From the NCBI RefSeq assembly GCF_000385375.1, contig NZ_ARVV01000001.1, positions 1,054,001 to 1,118,000 on the forward strand: a DNA stretch of 64,000 nucleotides, given 5' to 3'. Under the pieces are notes generated by a model. The model saw only the letters and a list, made by a program, of their open reading frames with translations. It did not search any database and was not told the origin of the DNA. This DNA is from Methyloversatilis discipulorum (GTDB lineage: Bacteria > Pseudomonadota > Gammaproteobacteria > Burkholderiales > Rhodocyclaceae). The position numbers were made by a program, and so were the translations under genes. This document shows, piece after piece, positions 9,511-21,837 of the stretch (position 1 is its first letter; every line of letters starts with the position of its first letter).

Positions 9511-9702
9511 ATCGCGAGCAAGCTCGCTCCCACGAAGTCCCGGCTTCGGTCTTTTGTGGGAGCGGCCTTGGCCGCGACTGGGCCGCTGCGGTCCGCCGGC
9601 TTCGGCACAGGCCGCAGTCGGGGTCAGAAGACCCCTCCCACAGAACCCGGGCACCGGCCTCGGATCGGGCGCGATCCCCGTGGGAGCGGCCTTGGCCGCG
9701 AC
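9511..9702. repeat. REP-like palindrome array 2 (hrpA-9748 gap)
   Basis: The 281-bp gap contains four units. An inverted class A unit (ATCGCGAGCAAGCTCGCTCC core) is at 9511-9533. Class B units (GAGCGGCCTTGGCCGCGAC) are at 9555-9578 and 9680-9702. An inverted class C unit (GGGGTCAGAAGACCCC) is at 9617-9642. Units alternate in orientation. Spacer sequences differ from those in arrays 1 and 3, so the units are dispersed rather than a duplicated block. Confidence 0.88.
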
Positions 9703-9747
9703 GCGGCGGACCCTCATCCGCCGACCTCGATAACTGGAGATGTCCGA

Positions 9748-10173
9748 ATGCCCGTCGATGACCGCCTGCGCACCTTGATCTCGGCTTTCGAGACGCTGAC
9801 ACCTGCCACCGTCGACACGCTCGCCGCGCTCTACGCCGATGACGCGCACTTCCGCGACCCGTTCAATGACGTGCGCGGTCGCTCCGCGGTGGCGCGCATC
9901 TTCAGCCACATGTTCGAACAGGTCGAGGCGCCGCGCTTCGAGGTGCACTCGGCGATGAGCGAGGGCGACGCGGCGTGGCTCGAATGGACCATGCACTTCG
10001 TCATGCGCGGTCGTGCGCAGGCCATCGTCGGCGCGACCCGGCTGCGCTTCGACGCGCAGGGCCGGGTGGCCGAACACCGCGACTACTGGGATGCGGCGCA
10101 GGAACTGTACGAGAAGCTGCCGCTGATCGGCAGCGTGCTGCGCGCCATCCGGCGACGTCTCGCCGCCGGATAG
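9748..10173 (+). CDS. SnoaL/NTF2-like fold protein
   Basis: This 141-residue protein is compatible with the NTF2-like superfamily. An N-terminal helix is followed by LAALYADDAHFRDPFNDVRG, a typical opening of SnoaL-like domains (a helix then a strand with Asp-Pro-Phe), and by curved-sheet strands such as AWLEWTMHF. Such proteins act as small isomerases, hydrolases or ligand-binding folds; no substrate is evident. The ATG at 9748 has a GGAGA ribosome site 7 bp upstream (9736-9740). It converges with the BON lipoprotein gene 12 bp further on. Confidence 0.8.
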   Translation: MPVDDRLRTLISAFETLTPATVDTLAALYADDAHFRDPFNDVRGRSAVARIFSHMFEQVEAPRFEVHSAMSEGDAAWLEWTMHFVMRGRAQAIVGATRLRFDAQGRVAEHRDYWDAAQELYEKLPLIGSVLRAIRRRLAAG

Positions 10174-10185
10174 GCCAGCGCGACC

Positions 10186-11549
<1,364 letters not shown>

Positions 11550-11924
11550 TCAGCGACGCAGTTCGATCCAGACGTCGACGCGCAGCCGTTTCCAGGGATC
11601 GGGGTCGGGCGTGAGCGCGCCGATGCGCGCGCTGAGCCGGGCGCCAGCGTCCATCTCGTCGGCCGCTTCGAAGTTGGCGGCCCGTGGCAGGTAGCCGATC
11701 ATGACGCCGCGCCAGAGCACCTTTACCGCGCGTGTGTCATAGCGGTTGCCCGGTTCGCGCTCCAGCGTCAGCGCATCGCCCACCGTGAGCTGCGGCCACA
11801 CTTCGGCCAGCCGGTGGTACTGCGCGCCGGCCAGCGGCGAGCGCTGTGCCAGCAGGCGCAGGCCGTCGGCCTGTGCGCCGACGCAGACGAGTGCAAGCAG
11901 GGCGCTACAGACCGAACGCATCAC
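11550..11924 (-). CDS. Exported HIRAN-domain protein
   Basis: The 124-residue protein begins with a signal peptide (MMRSVCSALLALVCVGAQA), then a nearly complete HIRAN domain: VWPQLTVGDALTLEREPGNR, YDTRAVKVLWRGVMIGYLPR and a closing strand. HIRAN domains usually bind DNA 3' ends or ssDNA within helicases such as HLTF. A free-standing exported copy is found in some proteobacteria without known role. The start overlaps the end of yraN by 20 bp, so it is in that operon. The signal peptide call is by eye; without it the protein would be a cytoplasmic nucleic-acid binder. Confidence 0.75.
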   Translation of the reverse strand: MMRSVCSALLALVCVGAQADGLRLLAQRSPLAGAQYHRLAEVWPQLTVGDALTLEREPGNRYDTRAVKVLWRGVMIGYLPRAANFEAADEMDAGARLSARIGALTPDPDPWKRLRVDVWIELRR

Positions 11925-12267
11925 GTATCCAGTCGATGCTGGCGGCGTCGAGCGCTGACAGCGCGATCACGTCGAAGCGGGCAGGGCGGGCCTGTGCGCG
12001 GCGCCCCTGTTCGGCGAGCCAGTGCTGTGCGGCGCGGATCAGCCGCGCCTGCTTGACCGGGCCGACGCTGGCTGCGGCCCCGCCGAAGCGGCCGTCGCGC
12101 CGCATGCGCACCTCGACGAACACCAGCGTGTCGCCGTGTTCGCACACCAGATCGAGTTCGCCATCGCGCCAGCGCAGATTGCGGCCGAGCACACGCAGGC
12201 CCTTCGATTCGAGAAAGCGGGCCGCGAGTTGCTCGGCGGCAGCGCCCTGCTGCGCGCGGGCACTCAT
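11905..12267 (-). CDS. yraN: YraN family (UPF0102) endonuclease-like protein
   Basis: This 120-residue protein has the restriction-endonuclease-like fold signature of UPF0102: AAEQLAARFLESKG, then RNLRWRDGELDLVCEHGDTL and FVEVRMR, with GELD-x(10-15)-VEVR matching the D...ExK-like core. Its cellular role is unsettled, possibly a Holliday-junction or repair nuclease. The ATG at 12267 gives the normal length; upstream codons in frame overlap the rsmI start region. It is divergent from rsmI by 62 bp, the classic rsmI/yraN neighbourhood. Confidence 0.9.
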   Translation of the reverse strand: MSARAQQGAAAEQLAARFLESKGLRVLGRNLRWRDGELDLVCEHGDTLVFVEVRMRRDGRFGGAAASVGPVKQARLIRAAQHWLAEQGRRAQARPARFDVIALSALDAASIDWIRDAFGL

Positions 12268-12329
12268 CGGCGCTTGTGGCGACCGGCAGCGACGCTCAGA
12301 ATGGCGGGCCGCCTGCACTCCGCCGCCCG

Positions 12330-13241
12330 ATGGACACGCCCGATCTTCCTGTTTCCACCCACGACGACACTCCATCCGAATTCAGGACATCGGCATTGTA
12401 TGTCGTCGGCACACCCATCGGTCACCTGGGCGAACTGTCGGCGCGTGCCATCGGCGCGCTGCGTGCCGCCGACCTGATCGCCTGCGAGGACACGCGGGAG
12501 ACCTCGCGGCTGGCGCGTCACCTCGGCCTGCGCGCGCAGTTGATCGCGGTGCATGAGCACAACGAACGCAGCGGCGCCGAACGGCTGATCGCGGCACTCG
12601 CCGACGGCAAGCGCGTGGCACTGGTGTCGGACGCCGGCACGCCGGCGGTGTCGGATCCGGGCGCGCGTGTCGTGCGCGCGGTGCAGGACGCCGGTTTCCG
12701 CGTCGTGCCGGTGAGCGGGCCCAGTGCGGCCGTGGTGGCGCTGTCGGCCAGCGGCCTGCTCGATGCGCAGTTCCGCTTCGTCGGCTTCCTGCCGGTCAAG
12801 TCGGCGGCGCGCCGCCGGATGCTGGAGTCGCTGCGTGACCAGGACTGCGCGCTGGTGTTCTATGAAGCGCCGCATCGCATCGTCGACTGCGTGGCCGACA
12901 TCGCGGCGGTGATGCAGCCGGAGCGCGAACTCGTGATCGCGCGCGAACTGACCAAGCTGTTCGAACAGATCGTGCGCCTGCCGGTGGCCGAGGCGCCGGT
13001 CTGGCTGGCGGCCGACGCCAACCACCAGCGTGGCGAATTCGTGCTGCTGCTGTCCGGCGCGCAGCCGGAAGAGGGGCTGGATGCCGCCGCGCAGCGCACT
13101 CTGGACATCCTGCTCGACGAACTGCCGCCCAGTCGAGCGGTGAAGGTGGCGCAGGCCATCACCGGGGCACCGCGCAAGCTGCTGTACGACTACGCGATGG
13201 CACACGGCGTCGATGCTCCGCAGGACGACGAAGCCGACTGA
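12330..13241 (+). CDS. rsmI: 16S rRNA 2'-O-ribose C1402 methyltransferase
   Basis: The 303-residue tetrapyrrole-methylase-fold enzyme carries [65 protein letters not shown] and the [11 protein letters not shown] segment, all standard for RsmI (YraL). It methylates C1402 of 16S rRNA on the 30S subunit, using SAM. The ATG at 12330 was chosen; an upstream in-frame ATG at 12276 lies close to the divergent yraN start and adds residues not typical of the family. Confidence 0.94.
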   Translation: MDTPDLPVSTHDDTPSEFRTSALYVVGTPIGHLGELSARAIGALRAADLIACEDTRETSRLARHLGLRAQLIAVHEHNERSGAERLIAALADGKRVALVSDAGTPAVSDPGARVVRAVQDAGFRVVPVSGPSAAVVALSASGLLDAQFRFVGFLPVKSAARRRMLESLRDQDCALVFYEAPHRIVDCVADIAAVMQPERELVIARELTKLFEQIVRLPVAEAPVWLAADANHQRGEFVLLLSGAQPEEGLDAAAQRTLDILLDELPPSRAVKVAQAITGAPRKLLYDYAMAHGVDAPQDDEAD

Positions 13242-13285
13242 TCCGCCTGCGGTCGCCGCCGATCCGTGCCGGCGCCCCGCCGCGG

Positions 13286-13315
13286 TTGGGCCGGGGGACG
13301 ACTATGCGGGATAAT
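13286..13315 (+). promoter_or_regulatory. Predicted pyrC promoter
   Basis: TTGGGC (13286-13291) and GATAAT (13310-13315) are separated by 18 bp. Transcription would start near 13322. This places two in-frame ATG/GTG candidates upstream of, or in, the promoter and supports the TTG start of pyrC at 13376. Confidence 0.55.
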
Positions 13316-13375
13316 CGTGCGCTACACCCCGTCGGCGTGGCGCCGGCAGGGATCGCTGACTGGATTGGAACGCCC

Positions 13376-14419
13376 TTGAATCGACTGACCCTCACCCGCC
13401 CCGACGACTGGCACCTGCATCTGCGCGATGGCGCAGCCCTGACGGCGGTGCTGCCGGACACCGCGCGCCGCTTCGCGCGCGCCATCGTGATGCCGAACCT
13501 GCGCCCGCCGGTGACCACCGTGGCGCTGGCCGGCGCCTACCGCGAGCGCATCCTGGCGGCGCACGCAGCCACGCCGGGCCTGCCAGCGTTCGAGCCGCTG
13601 ATGACGCTCTACCTGACCGACAACACCTCGCCGGACGAGATCGATCGCGCCTGTGACAGCGGCTTCGTCAAGGCGGTGAAGCTCTACCCGGCGGGCGCCA
13701 CCACCAATTCTGATTCCGGCGTGACCGATGTGGCGCGCTGTGACGCCGCGCTGGCGCGCATGGCGGAACGCGGCCTGCCGCTGCTGATCCACGGCGAAGT
13801 GACCGATGGCGACGTCGATGTGTTCGACCGCGAGGCGGTGTTCATCGAGCGCGTGATGCGCCCGCTGCTGGCGCGTCACCCGGCACTGCGCGTGGTGTTC
13901 GAGCACATCACGACGAAGGACGCGGCGGAGTTCGTTGCCGCGGCCGGCGACAACATCGCGGCCACCGTCACAGCGCATCACCTGCTGATGAACCGCAATG
14001 CCATCTTCGCCGGCGGCGTACGGCCGCATCACTACTGTCTGCCGGTGCTGAAGCGCGAGGTGCATCGCCAGGCGCTGGTCGCCGCGGTCACCTCCGGCAA
14101 CCGTCGCTTCTTCCTCGGCACCGATTCGGCGCCGCACGCCAAGGGCGCCAAGGAAGCCGCCTGCGGCTGTGCCGGCTGCTACACCTCGCACGCCGGCATC
14201 GAGCTGTACGCCGAAGCCTTCGACGCCGTCGGCGCGCTCGACCGGCTGGAAGCCTTCGCCAGCTTCAACGGTCCGGACTGGTACGGCCTGCCGCGCAATA
14301 CGTCGCAGATCACGCTGGTCCGTGAGTCGTGGGAGGTCAAGGCCAGCCAGGAATTTGCCGATGGTGATGTACTGGTGCCGCTGCGCGCGGGTGAGCGCGT
14401 GGCCTGGCGAATCGAGTGA
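13376..14419 (+). CDS. pyrC: Dihydroorotase, class II
   Basis: The 347-residue amidohydrolase catalyses closure of carbamoyl aspartate to dihydroorotate in pyrimidine synthesis. It shows [12 protein letters not shown] (metal His pair), [15 protein letters not shown] (the Lys that is carbamylated), LLIHGEV, EHITT and FLGTDSAPH. The TTG start gives [16 protein letters not shown], the normal N-terminus of the family, and lies downstream of a good promoter; a GGA at 13367-13369 may serve as ribosome site. It overlaps or abuts a lipoprotein gene. Confidence 0.95.
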   Translation: MNRLTLTRPDDWHLHLRDGAALTAVLPDTARRFARAIVMPNLRPPVTTVALAGAYRERILAAHAATPGLPAFEPLMTLYLTDNTSPDEIDRACDSGFVKAVKLYPAGATTNSDSGVTDVARCDAALARMAERGLPLLIHGEVTDGDVDVFDREAVFIERVMRPLLARHPALRVVFEHITTKDAAEFVAAAGDNIAATVTAHHLLMNRNAIFAGGVRPHHYCLPVLKREVHRQALVAAVTSGNRRFFLGTDSAPHAKGAKEAACGCAGCYTSHAGIELYAEAFDAVGALDRLEAFASFNGPDWYGLPRNTSQITLVRESWEVKASQEFADGDVLVPLRAGERVAWRIE

Positions 14420-14427
14420 ACCCATCC

Positions 14428-14856
14428 ATGACACGACACCTGCGCCTTCTGCTGCTGCCGCTTGCGGGCCTGCTGGCCGGCTGCGAGATCGACAACGCGG
14501 CCTTCATGATCGAGGGCAAGGAACACGCCCTGATCATCAACCGCGAGAAGCCGTATTTCTGGAGCGACCAGTACGAACTGGCCGTGATCGTGTCGCGCAT
14601 GCCCACCTGCCAGCGCCGCTTCGACATGAAGCCGGCGCGGCTCAACACCGCCGTCGTCACCGTGTTCGACGGCGGCGAGCCCAACCGCTACATCCTTCGT
14701 CAGGGCTCCAGCCGCTGGTATGCGGTGAACACCACCGACTGCGTGTTCTCGGTGATCGACAAGCCGGCGACCGAACCGCCGGCCATCGGCACTTTCCGCA
14801 AGAAGGACGAGCAGTTCACCTTCGTGCCGGTCAAGGCGGCGGCGAGCGGCTCCTGA
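14428..14856 (+). CDS. Small predicted lipoprotein
   Basis: A 142-residue precursor with signal peptide and lipobox LLAGC (Cys19) indicates a lipid-anchored envelope protein. The mature part is about 120 residues, soluble, with two further Cys (in MPTCQRRFD and TTDCVFS) that could form a disulfide. I do not recognise a domain. An in-frame GTG at 14416 overlaps the pyrC stop and would add four residues; the ATG fits signal peptides better. Its last bases overlap the start region of the DUF3025 gene. Confidence 0.75.
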   Translation: MTRHLRLLLLPLAGLLAGCEIDNAAFMIEGKEHALIINREKPYFWSDQYELAVIVSRMPTCQRRFDMKPARLNTAVVTVFDGGEPNRYILRQGSSRWYAVNTTDCVFSVIDKPATEPPAIGTFRKKDEQFTFVPVKAAASGS

Positions 14857-15632
14857 GCGCGACGCTGGCAGGCCGCGTCGGCAGCGGGCCGCTGCACGCG
14901 GGCGTTCGTCATCTGCTGGCTCGCCTGCCCGGGGCCACGCCTCCACTGGCTGCGGAACTGGATGTGCTCGCCGCCGAGGTGGGGCGTCCGGTGACCCACC
15001 GCGGCCTGCCCATCTCCTTCGTTGCGGACGCGGCTGCGGAAGGCGGCTACGAAGCCCGCATCGCTGCCACCGGCCGTGTCGCCACCCGCGATGCAAACTG
15101 GCACGACCTGTTCAACGCGCTGGTCTGGCTGCGCTACCCGCGCATCAAGGCGGCGATGAATGCGCGCCACTGCATCGAGATCGAGAACCGCCCCGGCGGC
15201 GATCGTGGCCCGGTGCGTGACGCGCTGACCCAGTTCGACGAGGACGGGCTGGTGCTGGTGACCGACGATGCGGCGCTGATCGATGCACTGCGTTCGCACC
15301 GCTGGCGCGAGGCGCTGCTCGAGCGGCGCGGGTCGGTCGAACGGGCGGCGCTGCACGTGATCGGCCACGCCCTGATGGAAAAGGCGCTGGCACCGCACTT
15401 CGGCCTGTGTGCGAAAGCACTCTACATGCATGCAGACGAAGTGCCGTCGGGTCACGAAGCGCTCGACGGCTGGCTGGCCGGCCGTATCACCGGTGGGCGT
15501 TGGCCGATTTCGCCGCGCGACCTGAAACCCTTGCCGGTGCTCGGCCTGCCCGGCATGACTTCGGCGAATACCGATCCCGCCTACTTCGACGACACCCGCC
15601 AGTTCAGGCCGCTGCCGGCGATGCGACGGTAG
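14853..15632 (+). CDS. DUF3025 domain protein (start uncertain)
   Basis: The conserved DUF3025 core is clear: GLPISFV, YEARIAATGRVATRDANWHD, LFNALVWLRYPRIKAAMNAR, then HVIGHALMEK and LKPLPVLGLPGM near the end. The family is proteobacterial and of unknown function, about 250-280 residues. No ATG, GTG or TTG precedes codon 38 of the conserved-looking frame. A CTG at 14853 (CTGA overlap with the lipoprotein stop) gives 259 residues, while the first GTG at 14964 gives 222 and seems short. Coordinates given use the CTG, with low certainty on the start only. Confidence 0.8.
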   Translation: MSATLAGRVGSGPLHAGVRHLLARLPGATPPLAAELDVLAAEVGRPVTHRGLPISFVADAAAEGGYEARIAATGRVATRDANWHDLFNALVWLRYPRIKAAMNARHCIEIENRPGGDRGPVRDALTQFDEDGLVLVTDDAALIDALRSHRWREALLERRGSVERAALHVIGHALMEKALAPHFGLCAKALYMHADEVPSGHEALDGWLAGRITGGRWPISPRDLKPLPVLGLPGMTSANTDPAYFDDTRQFRPLPAMRR

Positions 15633-15655
15633 CTCGATAGACGGTTGCGGCCTTC

Positions 15656-16047
15656 ATCGCGAGCAAGCTCGCTCCCACGGGAAACTCCGCTCTGACGGCG
15701 GAGGGGACGTGCTTCTCGTGGGAGCGGCCTTGGCCGCGACGCGGCTTTGGCAAGTCGCCGGCTCCGGTGCAGGCTGCTATCGCGAGCAAGCTCGCTCCCA
15801 CTGTCTTCGGCACAGGACCGGGCGAGGGATCTTTATGGGAGGCCGCCTTTGCTGCCGACAGCACCTCGAGCCGGCGCTGGGCACATGTCACCGCTGCTGT
15901 CGGGGTCAGAAGACCCCTCCCACAAGAACCCCCTCGCTGGCAACGGTTCGGGCGCATTCCCTGTGGGAGCGGCCTTGGCCGCGACGCGGCCCGTATAAGC
16001 CGCGGCCCTCGTTACAGGCCGCAATCGCGAGCAAGCTCGCTCCCACA
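15656..16047. repeat. REP-like palindrome array 3 (15633-16087 gap)
   Basis: The 455-bp gap is filled by seven units. Inverted class A units are at 15656-15678, 15779-15801 and 16024-16047. Class B units are at 15718-15740 and 15962-15985. A decayed B-like unit (GGGAGGCCGCCTTTGCTGCC) is at about 15833-15860. An inverted class C unit is at 15899-15924. No coding region or promoter was found. Classes A and B alternate, apart from the C unit, with 35-60 bp unrelated spacers. Confidence 0.9.
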
Positions 16048-16087
16048 AACCTCGCGGGCTCCAATTCCCGCCGCTAGCGCCGCGCCG

Positions 16088-17266
16088 TTACGGCCGCAGA
16101 TCGGCGACGAATCTGCCCAGGCGTGACAGTCCTTCCGTCAGATCGTCGGTGGAGGCGGCGCAGGACAGGCGGACGTGGCGTTCCGGGTCGAGTTCGCTGA
16201 AGTCGCGTCCGGGTGTCAGCGCAACGTGGGCCTCCTGCAGCGCGCGCTGGCAGAAGGTCCACGCATCCAGCCCGGTGTGGCGCACGTCGAACCAGGCGTA
16301 GAAGGCGCCGTCCGGCGGCACGTCGACCGGCAGGCCGATGCCGGCCAGGCCCGCGATCACCTGTGCGCGGCGCCGTGCGAATTCACTGCGGCGCGCCTCG
16401 CAGACGGCGATCGACTCCGGCGTGAAGCAGGCCAGCGCGGCGAACTGCGCGGGCGTAGGCGGGCAGATGTAGAAGTTCTGCGCCAGCCGTTCGACCACCG
16501 GCACCATCGCCTCCGGTACCACGCACCAGCCGAGGCGCCAGCCGGTCATGCCGAAGTACTTGGAAAAGCTGTTGATGACGAAGGCGTCCGGATCGCTGGC
16601 GAGCACGGACTGCGCCGGTTGCCCCTGCACATCGGCGTCCTGCAGGTTCAGATAGATTTCGTCGATGATGCGCCATGCATCGTGGCGGCGCGCCCAGTCG
16701 CAGATCGCCGCGAGCTCGGCCGGCGGCACCGCGGTGCCGGTCGGATTCGACGGTGTGGCCAGCATGAGCCCGCGAGTGGCATCGCTCCAGTTCGCTTGCA
16801 CGGTTGCCGCATCGAGCTGGTAGCGCGTAGCGGCGGTCGTCGGAACGAGTTTCACGCGTGCGCCGAAGCTGCCGAGAAACTGCCGGTTGCAAGGGTAGGA
16901 CGGGTCGCCGACGATCACCTCGTCGCCCGGATCGACCAGCGCCGCGGTGACCAGCAGCAGTGCGGCGGAGGCGCCGGCGGTGACGACGATGCGCGAGGCG
17001 GGGATGTCGAGGCCGTGCATCTGCCGGTAGAAGCCGGCGATGGCCTGTCGCAGTTCGGGCAGGCCAAGCGCCGCCGTGTAGGGCATCGGGCGGCCGTCCA
17101 TCAGATCGCGCATCGCGCGGATGACCGCCGGTGGCGCGCCGAAGTCGGGTTCGCCGATGTTCAGCTTGATCACGCGATGGCCCTGCGCTTCGAGTGCGGC
17201 AGCCTGCTTGCCGATCTCCATCGCGAAGAAGGGCGATATCGACTGAGCGCGTTGCGATGCTTTCAT
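16088..17266 (-). CDS. Class I/II pyridoxal-phosphate aminotransferase
   Basis: This fold-type I aminotransferase of 392 residues shows IKLNIGEPDFGAPP, PYTAALGLPELRQAI, TPSNPTGTAVPPAEL (substrate carboxylate region), WRIIDEIYLNL (Asp contacting the PLP nitrogen) and NSFSKYFGMTGWRLGW, in which Lys forms the Schiff base, plus a C-terminal Arg in HVRLSCA. It belongs to the AspC/AlaA-like group; the amino acid pair cannot be fixed from sequence. The ATG at 17266 (MKASQRAQS) fits the family; a longer version from 17284 adds only MEMMGR. It stands alone, downstream of the secA terminator. Confidence 0.88.
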   Translation of the reverse strand: MKASQRAQSISPFFAMEIGKQAAALEAQGHRVIKLNIGEPDFGAPPAVIRAMRDLMDGRPMPYTAALGLPELRQAIAGFYRQMHGLDIPASRIVVTAGASAALLLVTAALVDPGDEVIVGDPSYPCNRQFLGSFGARVKLVPTTAATRYQLDAATVQANWSDATRGLMLATPSNPTGTAVPPAELAAICDWARRHDAWRIIDEIYLNLQDADVQGQPAQSVLASDPDAFVINSFSKYFGMTGWRLGWCVVPEAMVPVVERLAQNFYICPPTPAQFAALACFTPESIAVCEARRSEFARRRAQVIAGLAGIGLPVDVPPDGAFYAWFDVRHTGLDAWTFCQRALQEAHVALTPGRDFSELDPERHVRLSCAASTDDLTEGLSRLGRFVADLRP

Positions 17267-17311
17267 GCGACCCATCATCTCCACATGTAGTGCCTGCCTG
17301 TCGCAGCAAAG

Positions 17312-17334
17312 AAAAAGGCGGCCCGCGGGCCGCC
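17312..17334 (-). terminator. Intrinsic terminator of secA
   Basis: On the minus strand a perfect 8-9 bp GC stem (GGCGGCCCGCGGGCCGCC, 17334-17317) is followed by five T residues. It begins 22 bp after the secA stop and looks like a standard Rho-independent terminator. Confidence 0.88.
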
Positions 17335-17355
17335 TCCTTCATTGCCCGGCCGGGC

Positions 17356-20094
<2,739 letters not shown>

Positions 20095-20142
20095 CGAAGA
20101 CAGAAGCCCGGCGCGGGCAAACCGATGTCGGAAAAGACGGCG

Positions 20143-20148
20143 ATTCTA
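20143..20148 (-). promoter_or_regulatory. Candidate -10 box for secA
   Basis: TAGAAT on the minus strand lies 49 bp upstream of the secA ATG, in the gap to the M23 peptidase gene. A -35 box is not clear. Confidence 0.4.
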
Positions 20149-20227
20149 GCATGTGCCCGTTGGCAGCCCCGTGACGGCAGGGGCGCCGGGCCGGCGCTGC
20201 GGGAGGCTTGCCCGACGTGGCCCGCCT

Positions 20228-21196
20228 TCAGTGCGGGTGGGCGTCGACGGATGCCTGCCGCGCATTTGCGGGCAGCGCCTTGCGCGCCAGTTCGAGGAAA
20301 CGGTTGGGGTTCTGCGCGACGTCCTTGACGCGCACTTCGAAGTGCAGGTGCGGGCCGGTCGAGCGACCGGTGCTGCCGACCTCGGCGATCTTCTGACCCC
20401 GCCGTACCAGGGTGCCGGGCGTGACCAGAAGCTTGCTGGCGTGCGCGTAGCGGGTGACCAGATCACGTCCGTGATCGATCTCGACCATATTGCCGTACTG
20501 CGGATGGAAACTGGCCGTGGTTACGACGCCCGCTGCCGCAGCGATGATGGGCGTTCCGACCTCGGCGACGAAGTCGACGCCCTCGTGCATCGCACGCGAG
20601 CCGTTGAAGGGATCGATACGCCAGCCGAAACCGGAGGCGTTCCAGGTGCCGCCGTTGACCGGCAGAGTGGATGGCACCAGAGACAGCGTGGCCTGATCGA
20701 GCAGCAGTTCCGATTCGATCACGCCGAGGTAGTCGTCCTGCTGCGCCAGTAGATCGGAGAAGTGCTTCATCTGCGCTTCGAGTTCGTCCGCCGACAGCGT
20801 GTTCTCGTTGATCAGCGGGCCACCGCGACCGGGCGGGGCGCTGTTGACGACCGGTTCGGGCGCCTTGACGCCGGCGAGCTTGGCCAGCCGGGTGCCCAGC
20901 GTGTCGAGCTGTATCAGCTGGGCCTGCATCTGGCCGAGCTTGACCGCCATCGTGTTCAGGTTCTCGCGCACGAACTGTTCGCTGCGCTGGATTTCCTCGT
21001 TGCGCGCTGCGGTGATGAGCTCGTCGATCACCGGCAGTCGCCACTCGCTGGCGTGCTTCAGCGTGATGAACGAGAACGCCGAGGCGAGCATGAAAACGAG
21101 TACGGTGAATGCGAACAGTGCGCCCGCGAGGTGCCACGGCCGGATGGTGATGGCCTTGGCGGTTGTCAGGCGGTCGGAAACCAGAATAATCTGCAC
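20228..21196 (-). CDS. M23 (LytM) family peptidase, membrane-anchored
   Basis: The 322-residue protein has a short cytoplasmic N-terminus, one transmembrane helix (about 24-48), a coiled-coil-like region (about 65-115) and a C-terminal LytM domain with HEGVDF and HLHFEV zinc motifs (the first His and Asp, then HxH). A catalytically complete metallo-endopeptidase facing the periplasm is predicted, acting on peptidoglycan cross-links. An M23 gene beside secA and lpxC is common in betaproteobacteria. It is divergent from the DciA-like gene by 21 bp. Confidence 0.92.
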   Translation of the reverse strand: MQIILVSDRLTTAKAITIRPWHLAGALFAFTVLVFMLASAFSFITLKHASEWRLPVIDELITAARNEEIQRSEQFVRENLNTMAVKLGQMQAQLIQLDTLGTRLAKLAGVKAPEPVVNSAPPGRGGPLINENTLSADELEAQMKHFSDLLAQQDDYLGVIESELLLDQATLSLVPSTLPVNGGTWNASGFGWRIDPFNGSRAMHEGVDFVAEVGTPIIAAAAGVVTTASFHPQYGNMVEIDHGRDLVTRYAHASKLLVTPGTLVRRGQKIAEVGSTGRSTGPHLHFEVRVKDVAQNPNRFLELARKALPANARQASVDAHPH

Positions 21197-21217
21197 ATCC
21201 GCTCCCTAAGTCTTCTT

Positions 21218-21658
21218 ATGTCTGCCCGCCGCCTGCACGACCATCTCAATGCACAGGACTCGCTGGCAAATCTGGCGTCACACGTCAGGCAGATCGCCCG
21301 CGTGCAGAGAGCCTACGAAAAATTCCTGCCAACCGAACTGACGGAGGTCAGTCGGGTGCTGAACGTGAAGCAGGGTGTCGTGGTGGTCAGCGCTTCGTCT
21401 GGCGCTGTTGCCCACCGGCTGAAGCAGTTGCTGCCCAGCGCAAGGCTGGCACTGCAGGAAAGTTGCGGCGAGGTTACCGAAGTCAGGGTGAAGGTGCAAG
21501 CATTTGATCCGCCTCGGATTACTGCGCCAGTCTCACCCCGGCCGGTCAGCGAATCGGCGCGTCGGGAACTGCTTTCCGGGGCTGCGGCGCTCGACCCGTC
21601 GAGCCCGCTGCGCAGCGCGCTGGAGCTGCTGGTCGCCCGCGCAAAGGCTAGAGGATGA
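21218..21658 (+). CDS. DUF721 / DciA-like protein
   Basis: This 146-residue protein carries a DUF721 domain (about 20-95): an amphipathic helix, then VLNVKQGVVVVSASSGAVAHRLKQLLP, the typical strand-turn-helix with a hydrophobic Ala-His-Leu pattern. DUF721 proteins include DciA, which helps load the replicative helicase where DnaC is absent. This member is probably DciA because the gene lies in the secA-lpxC neighbourhood, but its short C-terminus carries no further evidence. Its 3' end overlaps the convergent small gene by 11 bp. Confidence 0.75.
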   Translation: MSARRLHDHLNAQDSLANLASHVRQIARVQRAYEKFLPTELTEVSRVLNVKQGVVVVSASSGAVAHRLKQLLPSARLALQESCGEVTEVRVKVQAFDPPRITAPVSPRPVSESARRELLSGAAALDPSSPLRSALELLVARAKARG

Positions 21659-21830
21659 TCACGCGTTCCAGCAGGAACAGCGCAAGGATGCCCAGCGTGG
21701 CTATCACCGCGTAGCGGAGCAGCGTCCAGGCGAAATTCAGGTAACGCTGGTCACGCGTCAGCACATAGCCGAGAAACGATGCGCCGACGGTGATGATCAG
21801 CAGGATGCCGATCAGGCGCAGTATGAGCAC
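21648..21830 (-). CDS. 60-residue membrane protein downstream of lpxC
   Basis: A GTG start 7 bp after the lpxC stop opens 60 codons with two hydrophobic segments (about 3-22 and 37-56) around a short polar loop TRDQRYLNFAW. It looks like a small two-helix inner membrane protein. It is in step with the lpxC operon and converges with the DciA-like gene, overlapping its end. The conserved-looking DQRYLNF loop suggests a real protein; no family is recognised with confidence. Confidence 0.7.
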   Translation of the reverse strand: MLILRLIGILLIITVGASFLGYVLTRDQRYLNFAWTLLRYAVIATLGILALFLLERVIIL

Positions 21831-21837
21831 GTGCCGC

